Of a DNA stretch of 64,000 bases, positions 50,381 to 60,861 are shown in pieces (within the stretch, counting starts at the first letter, position 1; every line of letters starts with the position of its first letter). Source of the stretch: Pholiota molesta (lineage: Eukaryota > Basidiomycota > Agaricomycetes > Agaricales > Strophariaceae); contig JACGCK010000026.1 in assembly GCA_014925825.1 (NCBI GenBank), forward strand, positions 62,001 through 126,000. Reading direction: 5' to 3'. The notes beneath the pieces are model-generated. The model was given only the letters and a program-made list of their open reading frames with translations. It searched no databases and was not told where the DNA came from. The translations under genes were made by a program, and so were the position numbers.

Positions 50381-53333
50381 GCAAATATCGTCGTGCATTG
50401 TGCCGCCATTCTCCTCCATCTTTCCCTCATTCCGAATTAGGTTCTGTTCTGTTCTGTTTTCCAGCTGATTTCACCGAACCAAAATCAAAATTGTATCATT
50501 CCGAGTACTTTAGATGAGTATTATCGGACGCTTTCTTTACTGGTTGACTGTTGATAGAAAAACTTCAGAGTACCAAAAACGTAAATAAGAAATGAGTATG
50601 ACTGTCCAAAATTTAGATGCACTTTGATTTTCACGAAGCGCTTTGATCAATCCAGCGCGCACCAAAGGCTGAACTCGTTGTAAGTATAGGAAGTAGACCT
50701 CTTTCTAGCTCATAGTAATAAAGGCAATATATTTTAGTGTTTATAACAGATATTTGGGTCTTTCGCAACTTGTATCCCTCAGAAATCGATGAATTCTCAA
50801 TGCCCAATTGGCCGAAATACTTCATTCCGCATCCTTGCTTTATACTGGGCGCGAGGACAGACTATTCATGAAGGTATTCCGTCGTAAGGCTAACGACGTC
50901 GAGGACATCGCGCAGGGCGTTTTTAGTACGCTCTGAAGGGTACATACGTTAGCAGAAATGTTCAAATGTGTTGAGAAGGAGGGTAGGGAGAGGAGGTCAG
51001 GACAGGTAAGCGAATGTAAGCGAACGGGAAAGAAGAAAGAATAAAAATGGGATCAATTACTAACATGGTCTGTCTTCAGCTTTAAGAAAAGGGTAGTGAA
51101 GTTTGCCCTCGGTCTGGTTATGCGGGATTCGATCTCACTCACCACCGTTGATGATTTATTAATCACGCCTCGTTCAAATATCAGTGGAAGAAATATTGCC
51201 ACACGGGTTGCGTTCCACCGTCCCGATCTTTGTATCCGGTACGGGATTCGTGATTGGTCTTGTTGCATAGAAGTAAATGGAGAGGAGAATATGCACATGT
51301 CTATTCTGCCGGGTCCAGACGTCTAGACACAGAGTCAAAGCTGCTAGGACGGCATATACATGCGCCTTTATACTCTGCCTCTACTTGTATCATGCTCATC
51401 AATAGTCGCATATCAGAGTCTACCGACCATGATCTTCAAGCTGGCGTCTGGGCTCAACGGATTCGAAATCATCCCCGAGAGCAATACTTACATTGTGCAA
51501 TCTGCACACATCGTCTCGTATGTGTATGAGATCATCTCCCCGGAAGCAAGAGTAGGTTTCAATGTCAGATGATGTTCCCCAGCTGGATGGGTGCCTTAGG
51601 CTCTGAGTGAGATAGCATGGTCGAAACGCCGGTCCAAGCTCACAGCCCCAGAACAAGTCGAACGATCAGTCGGTCGTAGGTTGGCTGGCCTCGAACGATA
51701 GAACACGTATCACATTGGCTTAGCCGTATCACTGTGACGAAAAACGAGCTCTACGTGATGAGAAACGGATTACTGGGACAATGTTTCTTGGTACCAGCCT
51801 TCGGTTTGGGGGTTCGGATAGGAGAGTGATCCGGGCCGCAGATAATATCCGCAGCCTTTGAAGTCTCTGCGCAGCAGCAAGCAGTGCCGTCTGTTCGCGA
51901 CAGCCCGCGAATACGCGTCCCCGGTAATCGGGGAATGGAAGGAAAGTGCTGGGCTTGAATGGAGAGCCGTCGTCGTTCGGGGGCTTCGGTGATGTCGATG
52001 AGAGGTGAAGAGAGAGAGGGCTGCCGGTTAAGATGAACGACGGAGCGCCAGATATTCTTCATGCACGGTTCACGCATATACCCGTTTTCAGGTAATGTTG
52101 AGTAGCCTGAGTTTGTATTGCGGGGATGCAAAGCCGTTCTAGTCAAAGAAGAACGGTGGAAGGGCTTGGATAATTGGGTCCCGTGCCTATAGAACCCTCA
52201 GCCTCCGGCCTCGAGGCCTTGCGGCCTCGTGCATGTCTGACTCGATAAATATTGGGTAAGGGCGAATGCACGGTAGCTTCGAGGAGAGCAGGAAGCAGTT
52301 GGTTATTGACCTCGACACCGTCGACGGGCTGGGGGACCAGTTGTGCTATTTCTGAACGAGGACGTCGTGGACTCGTGTCAAGGGCCTTCTGGAGTAAAAA
52401 TAGTGGGGAGTGGGGGTTTTGGAAAGTGGGAAAAATAACAAAGGTGTTCATTTCCAGGAATAGAGCGGGCGGTTGGAAGAAATTTTAGAACAAGGTATGG
52501 AGTGTCCGTTGCGAGGTGAAATCTGCCAGCTTAGCTTGAGAGGAGCTTTATTTGCTATCCGCTCGCTCCCATGACAGCCACGAATTGTATGAACGGGAGT
52601 TTATCGTCTTTGCTCTCGTCCGCAGCTGGCGCAGTACGATTCTATTGGTGTTGGTCTTTGCAGCCAGAGGTTGCTTCTGCCAGGACAGGCGCCAAGTGAT
52701 ATGGCCGATAACCAGTGAATAATGTGCTCCCCTGCTTATGTCCGCCTGAGTGTCGGTATCTCGCAAGCTCGATTAGGACAAAGCCTTAGCCGAGGCCTCG
52801 ACGCTTGAACAAATAGCTTGCATTTTTTGGCATATGTCCATGAGGAGGTCTGAGAAAACGTGCCAAACGTCTACAGCGTGTAATCTGATGTTCATTCTTT
52901 CAAGGGGTATGATGGCGGCGATGGCAAGGTCGATGTTAGCCCTTTGAGAGAAAGAAAACGAGGCTGGATGGATGGGCACAGGTTTAACATGATTCGCTGT
53001 GGGGTCGGATCTGGTTGGAAGAGGCTCGGGTGCCGTGGGAAGGGACGGAAGGAGGGGTAATGGTGGCCAAATATAGCAAGTTGGAAGTTGGTACAACCCT
53101 ACGCCGCGAGGCTGCCGGAAGATACTACTTAAATAGACCATGTTCAAATCTCTTCCTTCGGTCTTTCTCAGGTATCAGCTCACGTCTTCTGCTGTTTCTT
53201 CAGGCTTGGCTTTCCGTCTCAGTTCCTTCATTCATCTCGCTTTCTTCCAGGTTCCCGAGATCGAGCGCTAGATAAAGCCAGTGACCGGGAACAGCCCATT
53301 TTCTTCCTATTCACCCCATTTTTCTTCAAGATC
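50381..53333. other. Gene-poor gap with weak minus-strand candidates
   Basis: About 3 kb. Minus-strand frames at 51751-52146, 52143-52451 and 52773-53147 (132, 103 and 125 codons) have protein-like composition (for example ERRRLSIQAQHFPSIPRLPG; ALDTSPRRPRSEIAQLVPQP; PEPLPTRSDPTANHVKPVPI) but no domain, start context or intron set I can defend. The last 200 bases are C/T-rich and lead into the ferric reductase. Confidence 0.35.
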
Positions 53334-55825
53334 ATGTCATCTTCAGCAAGCACTAACTCGACGACGGGAAGCACTGGAGGAGGAGCGGCACCTATCAGCA
53401 GCGACCAGGCCCTGGTATACCATGTAAACCTTCTCTTCATCGCCATGCTCGCCGTATTCGCCCTGGCTCGCCTGCCTCGTGCTATCGCCCTCTTTGGCGC
53501 CGCCAGTGAATGGTTGAACGGATACTTCCTGCGTCACGTTCAACTTCGCCCTGCGCAGCGCCGCGTTGCGCCCCACAACGGCGAGTATCCACCCGCATCG
53601 TCGAAAGAGCGCCCCTCAGCAAACCAATGGTCGTCGGACGACTCACACTTTCCTTACATTCATGCCCAACGTCTTAACGAAAAAGGCGTACCGATCGCTA
53701 TGCGTTTCCCGCCCCATGTAGCGGCGTGTATGAAGCCCCTGCGGCCCCTCCTCACGCCTCTGCGGTCCAGGATAGCGCCTGGGTTCTCGGTCGCCCAGTT
53801 TATGATTCTCGCGATCTACTTCTATTCTTTGGTGTACGCGGGTTTTTACCGCTCGAATATCTTTACCTCACCGACGCGAACGGGCTGGGTCGCTGTTTCT
53901 CAGCTGCCTTTCGTATTCGCGTTTGCGCAGAAGAACAATGTTCTTGGGTCTGTGCTTGGTTATGGATATGAGAAGGTGAGTCTGAATACGTTTGAGTAAT
54001 ACAAACAATGAACTAATCCTTGTTCTTTACCAGCTAAACTTCTTGCACAGGTTTGCAGGAAGACTCGTTGTGATAGCCGCCAACATACATTCTCTTCACT
54101 ACTGTAAGCTCCTTTTAACATTCACCAGTGCGTACGTTGACTTTATTTTAGTCTACTCGTGGTCTCTTGAAGGGACATTTTCTACGCAAATCAAAGCTCC
54201 AGCCAGCATCTGGGGCTTCGTATCTCTCCTCTGCCTCGACATCATTTTCTTATTCTCCACGCAATACTGGCGTCAGAAGGCCTATGACCTCTTTTTATCG
54301 ACCCATATACTCGGGTTTATTCTCGTCCTACCTGCTGTAAGTTACACCCACGTAACTATCTCAACCCAATTCTCACCGATCCACAGCTCTACCTCCACAA
54401 ACCGGAGATGATCACCTACATCCTCGCCTGCGTTGCCATATTCGCATTAGACCATTTCTTGCGCGTAATTAAATCACGCCTCACGACGGCGCACTTGCGT
54501 CCGCTCCCGGAGCTCGAGATGACGCGTGTCGAGATCCCGTCGCTCAACGCCGGCTGGCGCGCCGGCCAGCACATCCGGCTGCGCGTGCTGTCGAGCGCGA
54601 TGGGCTGGACCGGGTGGGCGGAGACGCACCCGTTCACGATCGCGAGCGTGAGCAGAGGGCAGGAGGGGATGGTGCTGATGTGCAAGAAGGCGGGCGGGTG
54701 GACGCGGAAGTTGTACGAGGTCGCGAAGATGGGCGGGTACACGGAGGGCGGTGTGGGTAGGGAGGTGAGGGTGGTCGTTGAGGGGCCTTATGGTTCGTAT
54801 TGGCTTACGGCTTGTCGGATAACGTTGCTCATGTAAATTCTTTTATTTGACAGGAGGCCCGCAGCATGCCATATTCTCCAGCTTCTCGGGCGCTGTGTTC
54901 GTCGCTGGGGGAAGCGGCATCACCTTTGCACTTGCGGCCATCCAGGACCTCGTGCAGAAAGACCTTGCGGGCGAGAGCAGAGTCAAGATCATCGAGCTCG
55001 TGTGGATCGTTACTGACCCTGGTACGCTTCCTTCCCAGTCCATCCGCACCCCAATTGTCTAACCCGCACTCCTGTATTGCAGCATCCCTCGCACCTCTCC
55101 TCCCAACTTTCTGCTCCCTAATCCAACAGTCCGCCTTCACCCCGCTGCGCATCAGCGTCTTCTACACACGCGCCCCGACGGGCAAGCAGCCGGCGTTCTT
55201 CGCCTCCTCGTCCGCGGGCCCCTTCATCGGCGCGTCGCCCATCGCCGGCGCGACGTACGCGAGCCCCGCCAAGCCCCCCGCCGGCGCGCCGCCGATCCCG
55301 AAGCGCCCCCCGCCGCTGAACCTCCAGGACACGCTGGAGGGCGATCTGCACCGCGCGCGCTCGGGCCGGGGCACGGCGCCGCTGAACGTGCACATGAAGC
55401 GCGCGGGGTCGGGCGGGTCCGCGGGCGCCCCGGCGGGGGCGAAGGGCGACCTCAAGCGCGCGGGGTCGACGCCGCGCTCCGCGGCGCACGAGCCGCCGTC
55501 GTCCGCCGCGCCGCTGCTCTCCGCGGCGCACGAGAGCCCGAGCCAGAGCCAGAACCACTTCCCGCCGGGGCTCACGCTCGCGCCGGGGAAGCCGCGGCTG
55601 GCCAAGTTCCTGGAGAACGCGCTGCAGCGCGCGGTGACGCTCGGGCACGGGCACAGCTACAGCCGCGCGAAGGACGAGGCGCTGCGGCTGTCCGGGCTCG
55701 TGGTGGGCGTGTGTGGGCCGGTGGGGCTCGCGGACGACGTGGTGGCCGCGGTGGCGGGCGTGGATCCGGTCCGGCGGGATCAGGTCGGCGGGGTGGAGCT
55801 GTTTGAGGAGGTGTTTGGGTGGTGA
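53334..55825 (+). CDS. Ferric/metalloreductase, FRE family
   Basis: A plasma-membrane flavocytochrome that passes electrons from NADPH through FAD and two hemes to extracellular Fe3+ or Cu2+, usually before high-affinity iron uptake. Six exons splice in frame to 737 residues. Helices include LLFIAMLAVFALARLP and QFMILAIYFYSLVYAGF. Heme-binding His lie in LNFLHRFAGRLVVIAANIHSLHY and in YDLFLSTHILGFILVLPALYLH. The FAD-binding motif is THPFTIASV. The NADPH glycine-rich loop is VFVAGGSGITFALAAIQD, and the C-terminus has VGVCGPVGLADDV. (Motifs are given in pieces.) An unusual Pro/Ala/Gly-rich insertion of about 120 residues, 75 per cent or so GC, splits the NADPH domain after TGKQPAFFASS. No frame slip occurs in over 2 kb of coding sequence. 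The partner multicopper oxidase and permease are not in the window. Confidence 0.88.
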
Positions 55826-57094
55826 GCTGGAGGCGGCGCGGAGAGGTGGTGGCGCGGGCCTTTCTTGGCCTCGGTCTGTTTCCTTTGTGGGGTGGTTGGT
55901 ATGAGCAAGTCTCTGCCGGGGTATCGGTGCTACGAATGGACTTCTGGTTCGGGCTGGGTCCTTCACATCGGGCCCTCCCATAAGTCACTCGTTGGTGTTC
56001 ACTGTCCTTTTTCTCTTCTTTCCTTGGGATCCATCCTGGGCCTCATCATCCTTCCTCTCCTCCAATTTTCCAATCAAATCTCATGCCTTCAGGCATTTCT
56101 TCTAGACCTTTCTCTTGTATCATGGGATGATCGGACACAACCCACTCTTCATGGAGGTCCTCGATGGGTCGTCCTGCTCGCAGTAGCAGGGCGGGATTTC
56201 AATTTGGTTGACCCTTATCATGTATGTATCATCTTATGTTATTGTACTTATAGTTATAGACGACACAAAGACATGTATTGTACTATTATATCCAGCGTGC
56301 TGGTGTTCAACCATGTGCTGCAAACTATGATGGCAGACTGTTGGAACATTCTAGGGCAACCCGGCATTATTATGCGCCTGCACAAGCTACCCCTCGATCG
56401 AATACTTACTTGCGATTGAGAATGGCGGCACCGAAGCCGTCGATACGAACGTCCTCCTCACAAGCTACCTTGAGGGATTTGGTCGAGAGTTTTCAAGCCG
56501 CCGCAGGTTTGGAGTCGTCATCGACCGACCCTTCCAAGATCTACCACTTGGAATTGGTACAAACCGAGGTATCCTGATTTGGTCAAATATCGTGTACGCA
56601 TATATATGTGGGTAGAACAATCAATATATGTGCAGTCTAACAGTCTAGCGACGCATGTGCAAATTACTCACTGCATGCGCCAAAAAAATGAGGAAAAGTC
56701 TATGAGTGAAAAAGAAAGAAGAAGAAAAAAGGAAGAAAAAAAGGTTCACAAAATCCTACTCTCCAAAGAAGTAGGCGAAAATGAAAAAAGAAAAGAAAAC
56801 ACGTCTATAGTTTGATGTCTAGGTAGGTAGGTAGGTCGGTAGGTAATAGGAACACGACAATGCAAATAAATGCTCTATAGGTTGCAGATGGACGGTCATA
56901 ACATGAAATTACGCGAATTCTCTTACTAGTACGCCTCTATAACTGGCTGGTGCGATCTCCGCTCGCGCCCTTCAGAAGAATAAGTTGCTAAGTAAAATAA
57001 ATAGAGATGCGAATAGCGGAAAAAATCCGATGCCCTAAAACTTAAAGCAAAGCAGGTCCGCCACGAGAAGGCGGCGCTATTGGGTATAGCAGAT
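55826..57094. other. Intergenic, convergent 3' ends
   Basis: This gap separates the reductase (+) and the NADH dehydrogenase (-). A GTAG microsatellite lies at about 56820-56848 and an A/G-rich tract at 56690-56800. A frame with globular-looking text lies at about 56353-56632 and is listed separately. Confidence 0.4.
56353..56632 (+). pseudogene. Possible coding remnant
   Basis: A plus-strand frame opening after TTCTAG reads GNPALLCACTSYPSIEYLLA, IENGGTEAVDTNVLLTSYL, EGFGREFSSRRRFGVVIDRP and FQDLPLGIGTNRGIL to a stop near 56632. (Consecutive pieces.) It has mixed composition like a folded protein but no start codon, and its upstream frame is closed. It may be the last exon of a lost or unannotated gene, or chance. 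I do not recognise a family. Confidence 0.22.
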
Positions 57095-59629
57095 CTACTC
57101 GCGGCTGACGTCCCTGGATATCGCGCAAGCAAAAGAGAGAGCAACGATCAGCGCGGGTGGTCAAACAGCATTGGGTACAGGGAAAACGCACCGTCCGAAG
57201 AGCTTGACCTTGATCCAGTCAGTCGCGACCATAGTGCGGTTGCGCAGCGAGAACAGCGTGCTCAGGTACGCGCTGCGCCAGAACAGGTACGTCGCCACAC
57301 CGCCCGTCGCAATCTACCCACCCCCAAAAACCCGCGTCAGCAACGCAACAACACACACAGAAAAGAAAAAGGGGGAAAGAAGGGAACGCACATTCCCATT
57401 CATGAACGGCAGGTCCGCGATCGCCTTCTCCGACCCGATGTACGCGAGCGTGCCCTGGTGCGAGTAGTGGAACGGGCGCAGCTTGATCTTGCCCAGCTGG
57501 CGCAGCGCGTCCTCCTTCTCTTCCGTCAGCTTCTTCGTCTCCTCGGCGTCGGCGGCGGCGCCCGGCGCGCCCAGGAGCTGCTCGAGCCGCGTGACCTTGT
57601 CCACGAGCGCGTCTTTGCGCGCCAGGAGGTGCAAAGTGCGCGCGAGGTACGCGCCCTGCTGCGAGGCGACCTGCGCGGTGGGCGCGTAGGAGGTCGCGGT
57701 GCAGTCGCCGATGGCGAAGATGCTGCCGCTGGCGCCCTTCATGCGGAGGAAGTCTGCGGGACAAAAAAAACAAATGAACATTTAGCTGGAGTCCGGGGAG
57801 ATAGAAGATAGAAGGACAAGACGCACCATCGACCTCAATACCACGCCTGTTCTTCTGGAACTCCGGCAGCTTGGCCATCAGATCCTGCGTGATCTTGCGC
57901 CCCTTATTACCCGCAGCCCAGATGACGAGCCCGCACGGCACCTCGACGATGGTCTTGTCGGGCATCTGGAGCACGACGCCCTTCTCCTTGACCTCCTTGA
58001 CCATGGTCTTGGTGAGGATGTTGATCTTGCTCTCCTTGAACGTGGACTCGGTGTACTCGATGAGCTGCTTGCTGAACATGGGCAGGACCGAGGGGAGGGC
58101 TTCGACGAGGGTGATGCGGATTCTGCCCGCGAGTTCGGGGTACCACATTTTCAGATCGTCCTAGAGTATGCAATGAGAATGAGGTATATGATAGTGAATA
58201 GAGAATCATACTTCGAGGAAATCATGGAGTTCTCCACTAGAGAAATTATAAGAATTGACGTGTAATGGGGAAATTGCGACAAGAAGCAAACCTAAGCTCA
58301 ACACCAGTAGGTCCACCGCCTACAACGACCTAAAAATGAAAATGAGCTTAAACAAACCAAAAGTTGTTCTAAAAGATTTGTACTTACCATGTGAAGCAGG
58401 CGATCAATTTCCTTAGAATCTTGACCAGGGAATGCGGCACTTTCGACACCTAGCGAGGGGGTGTCAAAAACGTTTCGCACTACCCACTGAATATCCACCC
58501 ACAATCCATGAATTCGCGATTCATCTAATTCGAAAACGCGTGAGCTCATCATTTCAAACTGCAGAAGAGCTTAGATGCGACGACGTACGCGGTCTGCATC
58601 CGCCAGCTCCTTCATGAACAATGCGCGCTCCTTGACACCGGGGATGTTGAAGGTCTGCACCTCAGCGCCGACACCGTATATGAGATAATCATACGACATC
58701 GTCGTCGAGGTCACTTCGCCCTTGATTTCTGAGCTGTCTGCAATGCGATTGGTCGCGGTCAATCTCACACGTGACGCGCGTCATAGCTTAAAATAACGCA
58801 CCAGTGAAAGTGACGGTCTTGTTGACGGGCTGAAGGACGCGATGAATGGTGTCAAGGCGGAGGTTAGTGATGAGCGTTCAAGGTACGGGGTAGACCGAGA
58901 CGCACGTCGACATCCGTGGCCTCAGCTTCGATAACGGAGACCTGGCGGGCCTTGTGGCGAGTGATGTACCGTGTTGGCTGGATGATGGATCGGGGGTTCA
59001 GAGTCCCGACGGCCACACTAGGCAGAAGAGGCGTGAAGAGGAAGAAGTTTTTCGGGCTGATAACGACCTATACAAAAGGTAGATATTAATATAAACCATG
59101 CCACTGGTCAAGACGCGCGCCATCATATCCGGTAGGCACGCAGAAGTAAAGATACGTACGACGTTGTAGTCAGTGGTATCCAGCGTCTTGAGTAGACTGG
59201 TGTTGCCCCACCCGCTGCCGAGCACGACGATAGTCTTTTTTGAAGGGTCGAAAGGCAGCTGGGGGCCGGGCTGTGCTTCTCGTCGGACGGCGTAGTAGAA
59301 ACCGCCCACAGCACCAAGGATGGTGATGAGGGTGACACGCCCGATGATTTTGCGGACTTTGCGCCAGTCAGTGCGACGGGGAGGGGGTGGTGGGGGAGGT
59401 GGGGTGCCAGATGAGACCTAGGGACACCCATTGGCTGTGAGTGATTGGCTGGGGCTGGGTCGCGCGGATAAGGACATACTGTGCTCGATGACACTTCATT
59501 CGCTTCGGTCGCAAGGGCGCGTCGAGCGAGCGTCCGCGGTATTTGCGAACGGGTCAGTGTTCTTGACTGGGCGATGGAGCGCGCCAGAAGGGCTGGGCGG
59601 AAAATTGAGATGGCGTTCTTGTAATACAA
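57095..59629 (-). CDS. Type II NADH:ubiquinone oxidoreductase (alternative NADH dehydrogenase), mitochondrial
   Basis: A single-subunit, non-pumping flavoenzyme that passes electrons from NADH to ubiquinone at the inner mitochondrial membrane. About 12 exons splice cleanly to roughly 580 residues. The N-terminus (MYYKNAISIFRPALLARSIAQ, then SRTLTRSQIPRTLARRALAT) is an Arg/Ser-rich, acid-poor mitochondrial presequence, followed by a helix (VTLITILGAVGGFYYAV). The two dinucleotide folds are VVLGSGWGNTSLLKTL (FAD) and VVVGGGPTGVELSGELHDFLE (NADH). Further family blocks are YDYLIYGVGAEVQTFNIPGV, GLVIWAAGNKGRKIT, GSIFAIGDCTAT, ARTLHLL and RPFHYSHQGTLAYIG. The C-terminus (FWRSAYLSTLFSLRNRT...) is the membrane-binding part. 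(Motifs are given in pieces.) No EF-hand is seen. The N-terminal anchor favours an external (NDE-type) enzyme over NDI1, but this is inference. A TATATAA on the minus strand lies near 59846-59854. Confidence 0.88.
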
Positions 59630-60861
59630 AGAAAATAAAAGCGACGGGGCTTACCTTTGCTACGCATCGAGTGCATGGTGCGCAGGAAAGAGGGAGTCTT
59701 GATGAGAGGAGCGAGGGCGTTTCAGGTGCAGCACGACCACAAGAAAAATTAAGTTTAGAAACAGTCTCGTCATGCGAAAATCTTACCCGCACGTGAATCG
59801 CTTGTTTCGTCCAGTGATTTGAGGTAATTTGGAGTCGGGGGACGGATTATATACGCGGTCGACATCCTTTCATCCCTTTTCATCCTCCTTATCTTTCCCC
59901 TCCTATATTGTCCATAGGCGGTATCCAATGCCATGTCTTCCGTGTTATTCCGGGTCCAAAACACCATCGGCAAACAGCGCGCCGCAGGCTGTCCGCTCCG
60001 GCAGACTCCAGCCAATCGTATGCAAGCAATTCCGTCGATAACCGTGATAGTGTAGAGCGGCTCACTCTTGTTTAACTTGAAGTTCACATTCACAAGCCAA
60101 TTTCCAAGTTATAACTAACTCTTCCATGATCTACTCTCGACTGATGTACATGCAAGCTGGACGGGGAATCCTTTAGATTGGAGATTGCGGATGATCGCGC
60201 CATGATCGCGGCGCAGATACTAAATTCATCTCGGGCACAATGGGCGACTAGCAACTTTTTTACGTCTAGGGCAGAAAGGCCTTGTAATAAGGGTTTTCAG
60301 AGATTGTTTCTACAGACACCCTGACAAGGACTCGGAAAACGACAATATTATTGATCGTGAGGCTGCGGCATTTTGGCGCCGCGCGCTCTCGTTAGGCGCT
60401 CAATGATCATTGGTCCTCGACTTCCGAGAGCTTCCGAAATTGCTATACGTTCAACTGTACCTCCCGACTCCGGGCCCAGATTCAGACTGGTAATGTACGG
60501 CTATCGCAGCCGTAGACTCAGATATTGCTGCTTACGACGTGGGCTACACAAAATCAGCTAGTTTCTTGTTAGTTTCCGAGTTGTTGGCTTCCGATTTAAA
60601 TAATTCAAAAATGGTTTCATTTCCTTTGACAATCCTTTGCTCCAAGCGCAATCACTCGAAGCATGGATAGGGAAGCTCTATGGTGCATGTATGCCATGTT
60701 ACGTGGGACCAATTATGGACGCAATTACTATTAGAGACCTCATTGCAGACACATGTGTACCTCGAGGCAGAGTAATATGAGGCCAGTGTCAAAAATTCTT
60801 CCCAAGAAGCGTTTACCTTCCTTTCCGCTACCGTACAATGAGCAAGAATTCGTCCAGAACG
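59630..60861. other. Divergent intergenic region
   Basis: The left end holds the promoter of the NADH dehydrogenase, with a TATATAA on the minus strand at about 59846-59854. The right half is AT-rich and leads into the GTPase gene. Short frames only. Confidence 0.4.

Noticed and set aside
55118..55981. 287-codon minus-strand frame opposite the ferric reductase
   Set aside because: It is Arg/Ala/Pro-rich antisense of the GC-rich insertion. The sense frame is intact and carries NADPH-binding motifs.
55865..56419. 184-codon plus-strand frame just after the ferric reductase
   Set aside because: It starts inside the probable 3' untranslated region, lacks domain signatures, and has the composition of translated non-coding DNA.
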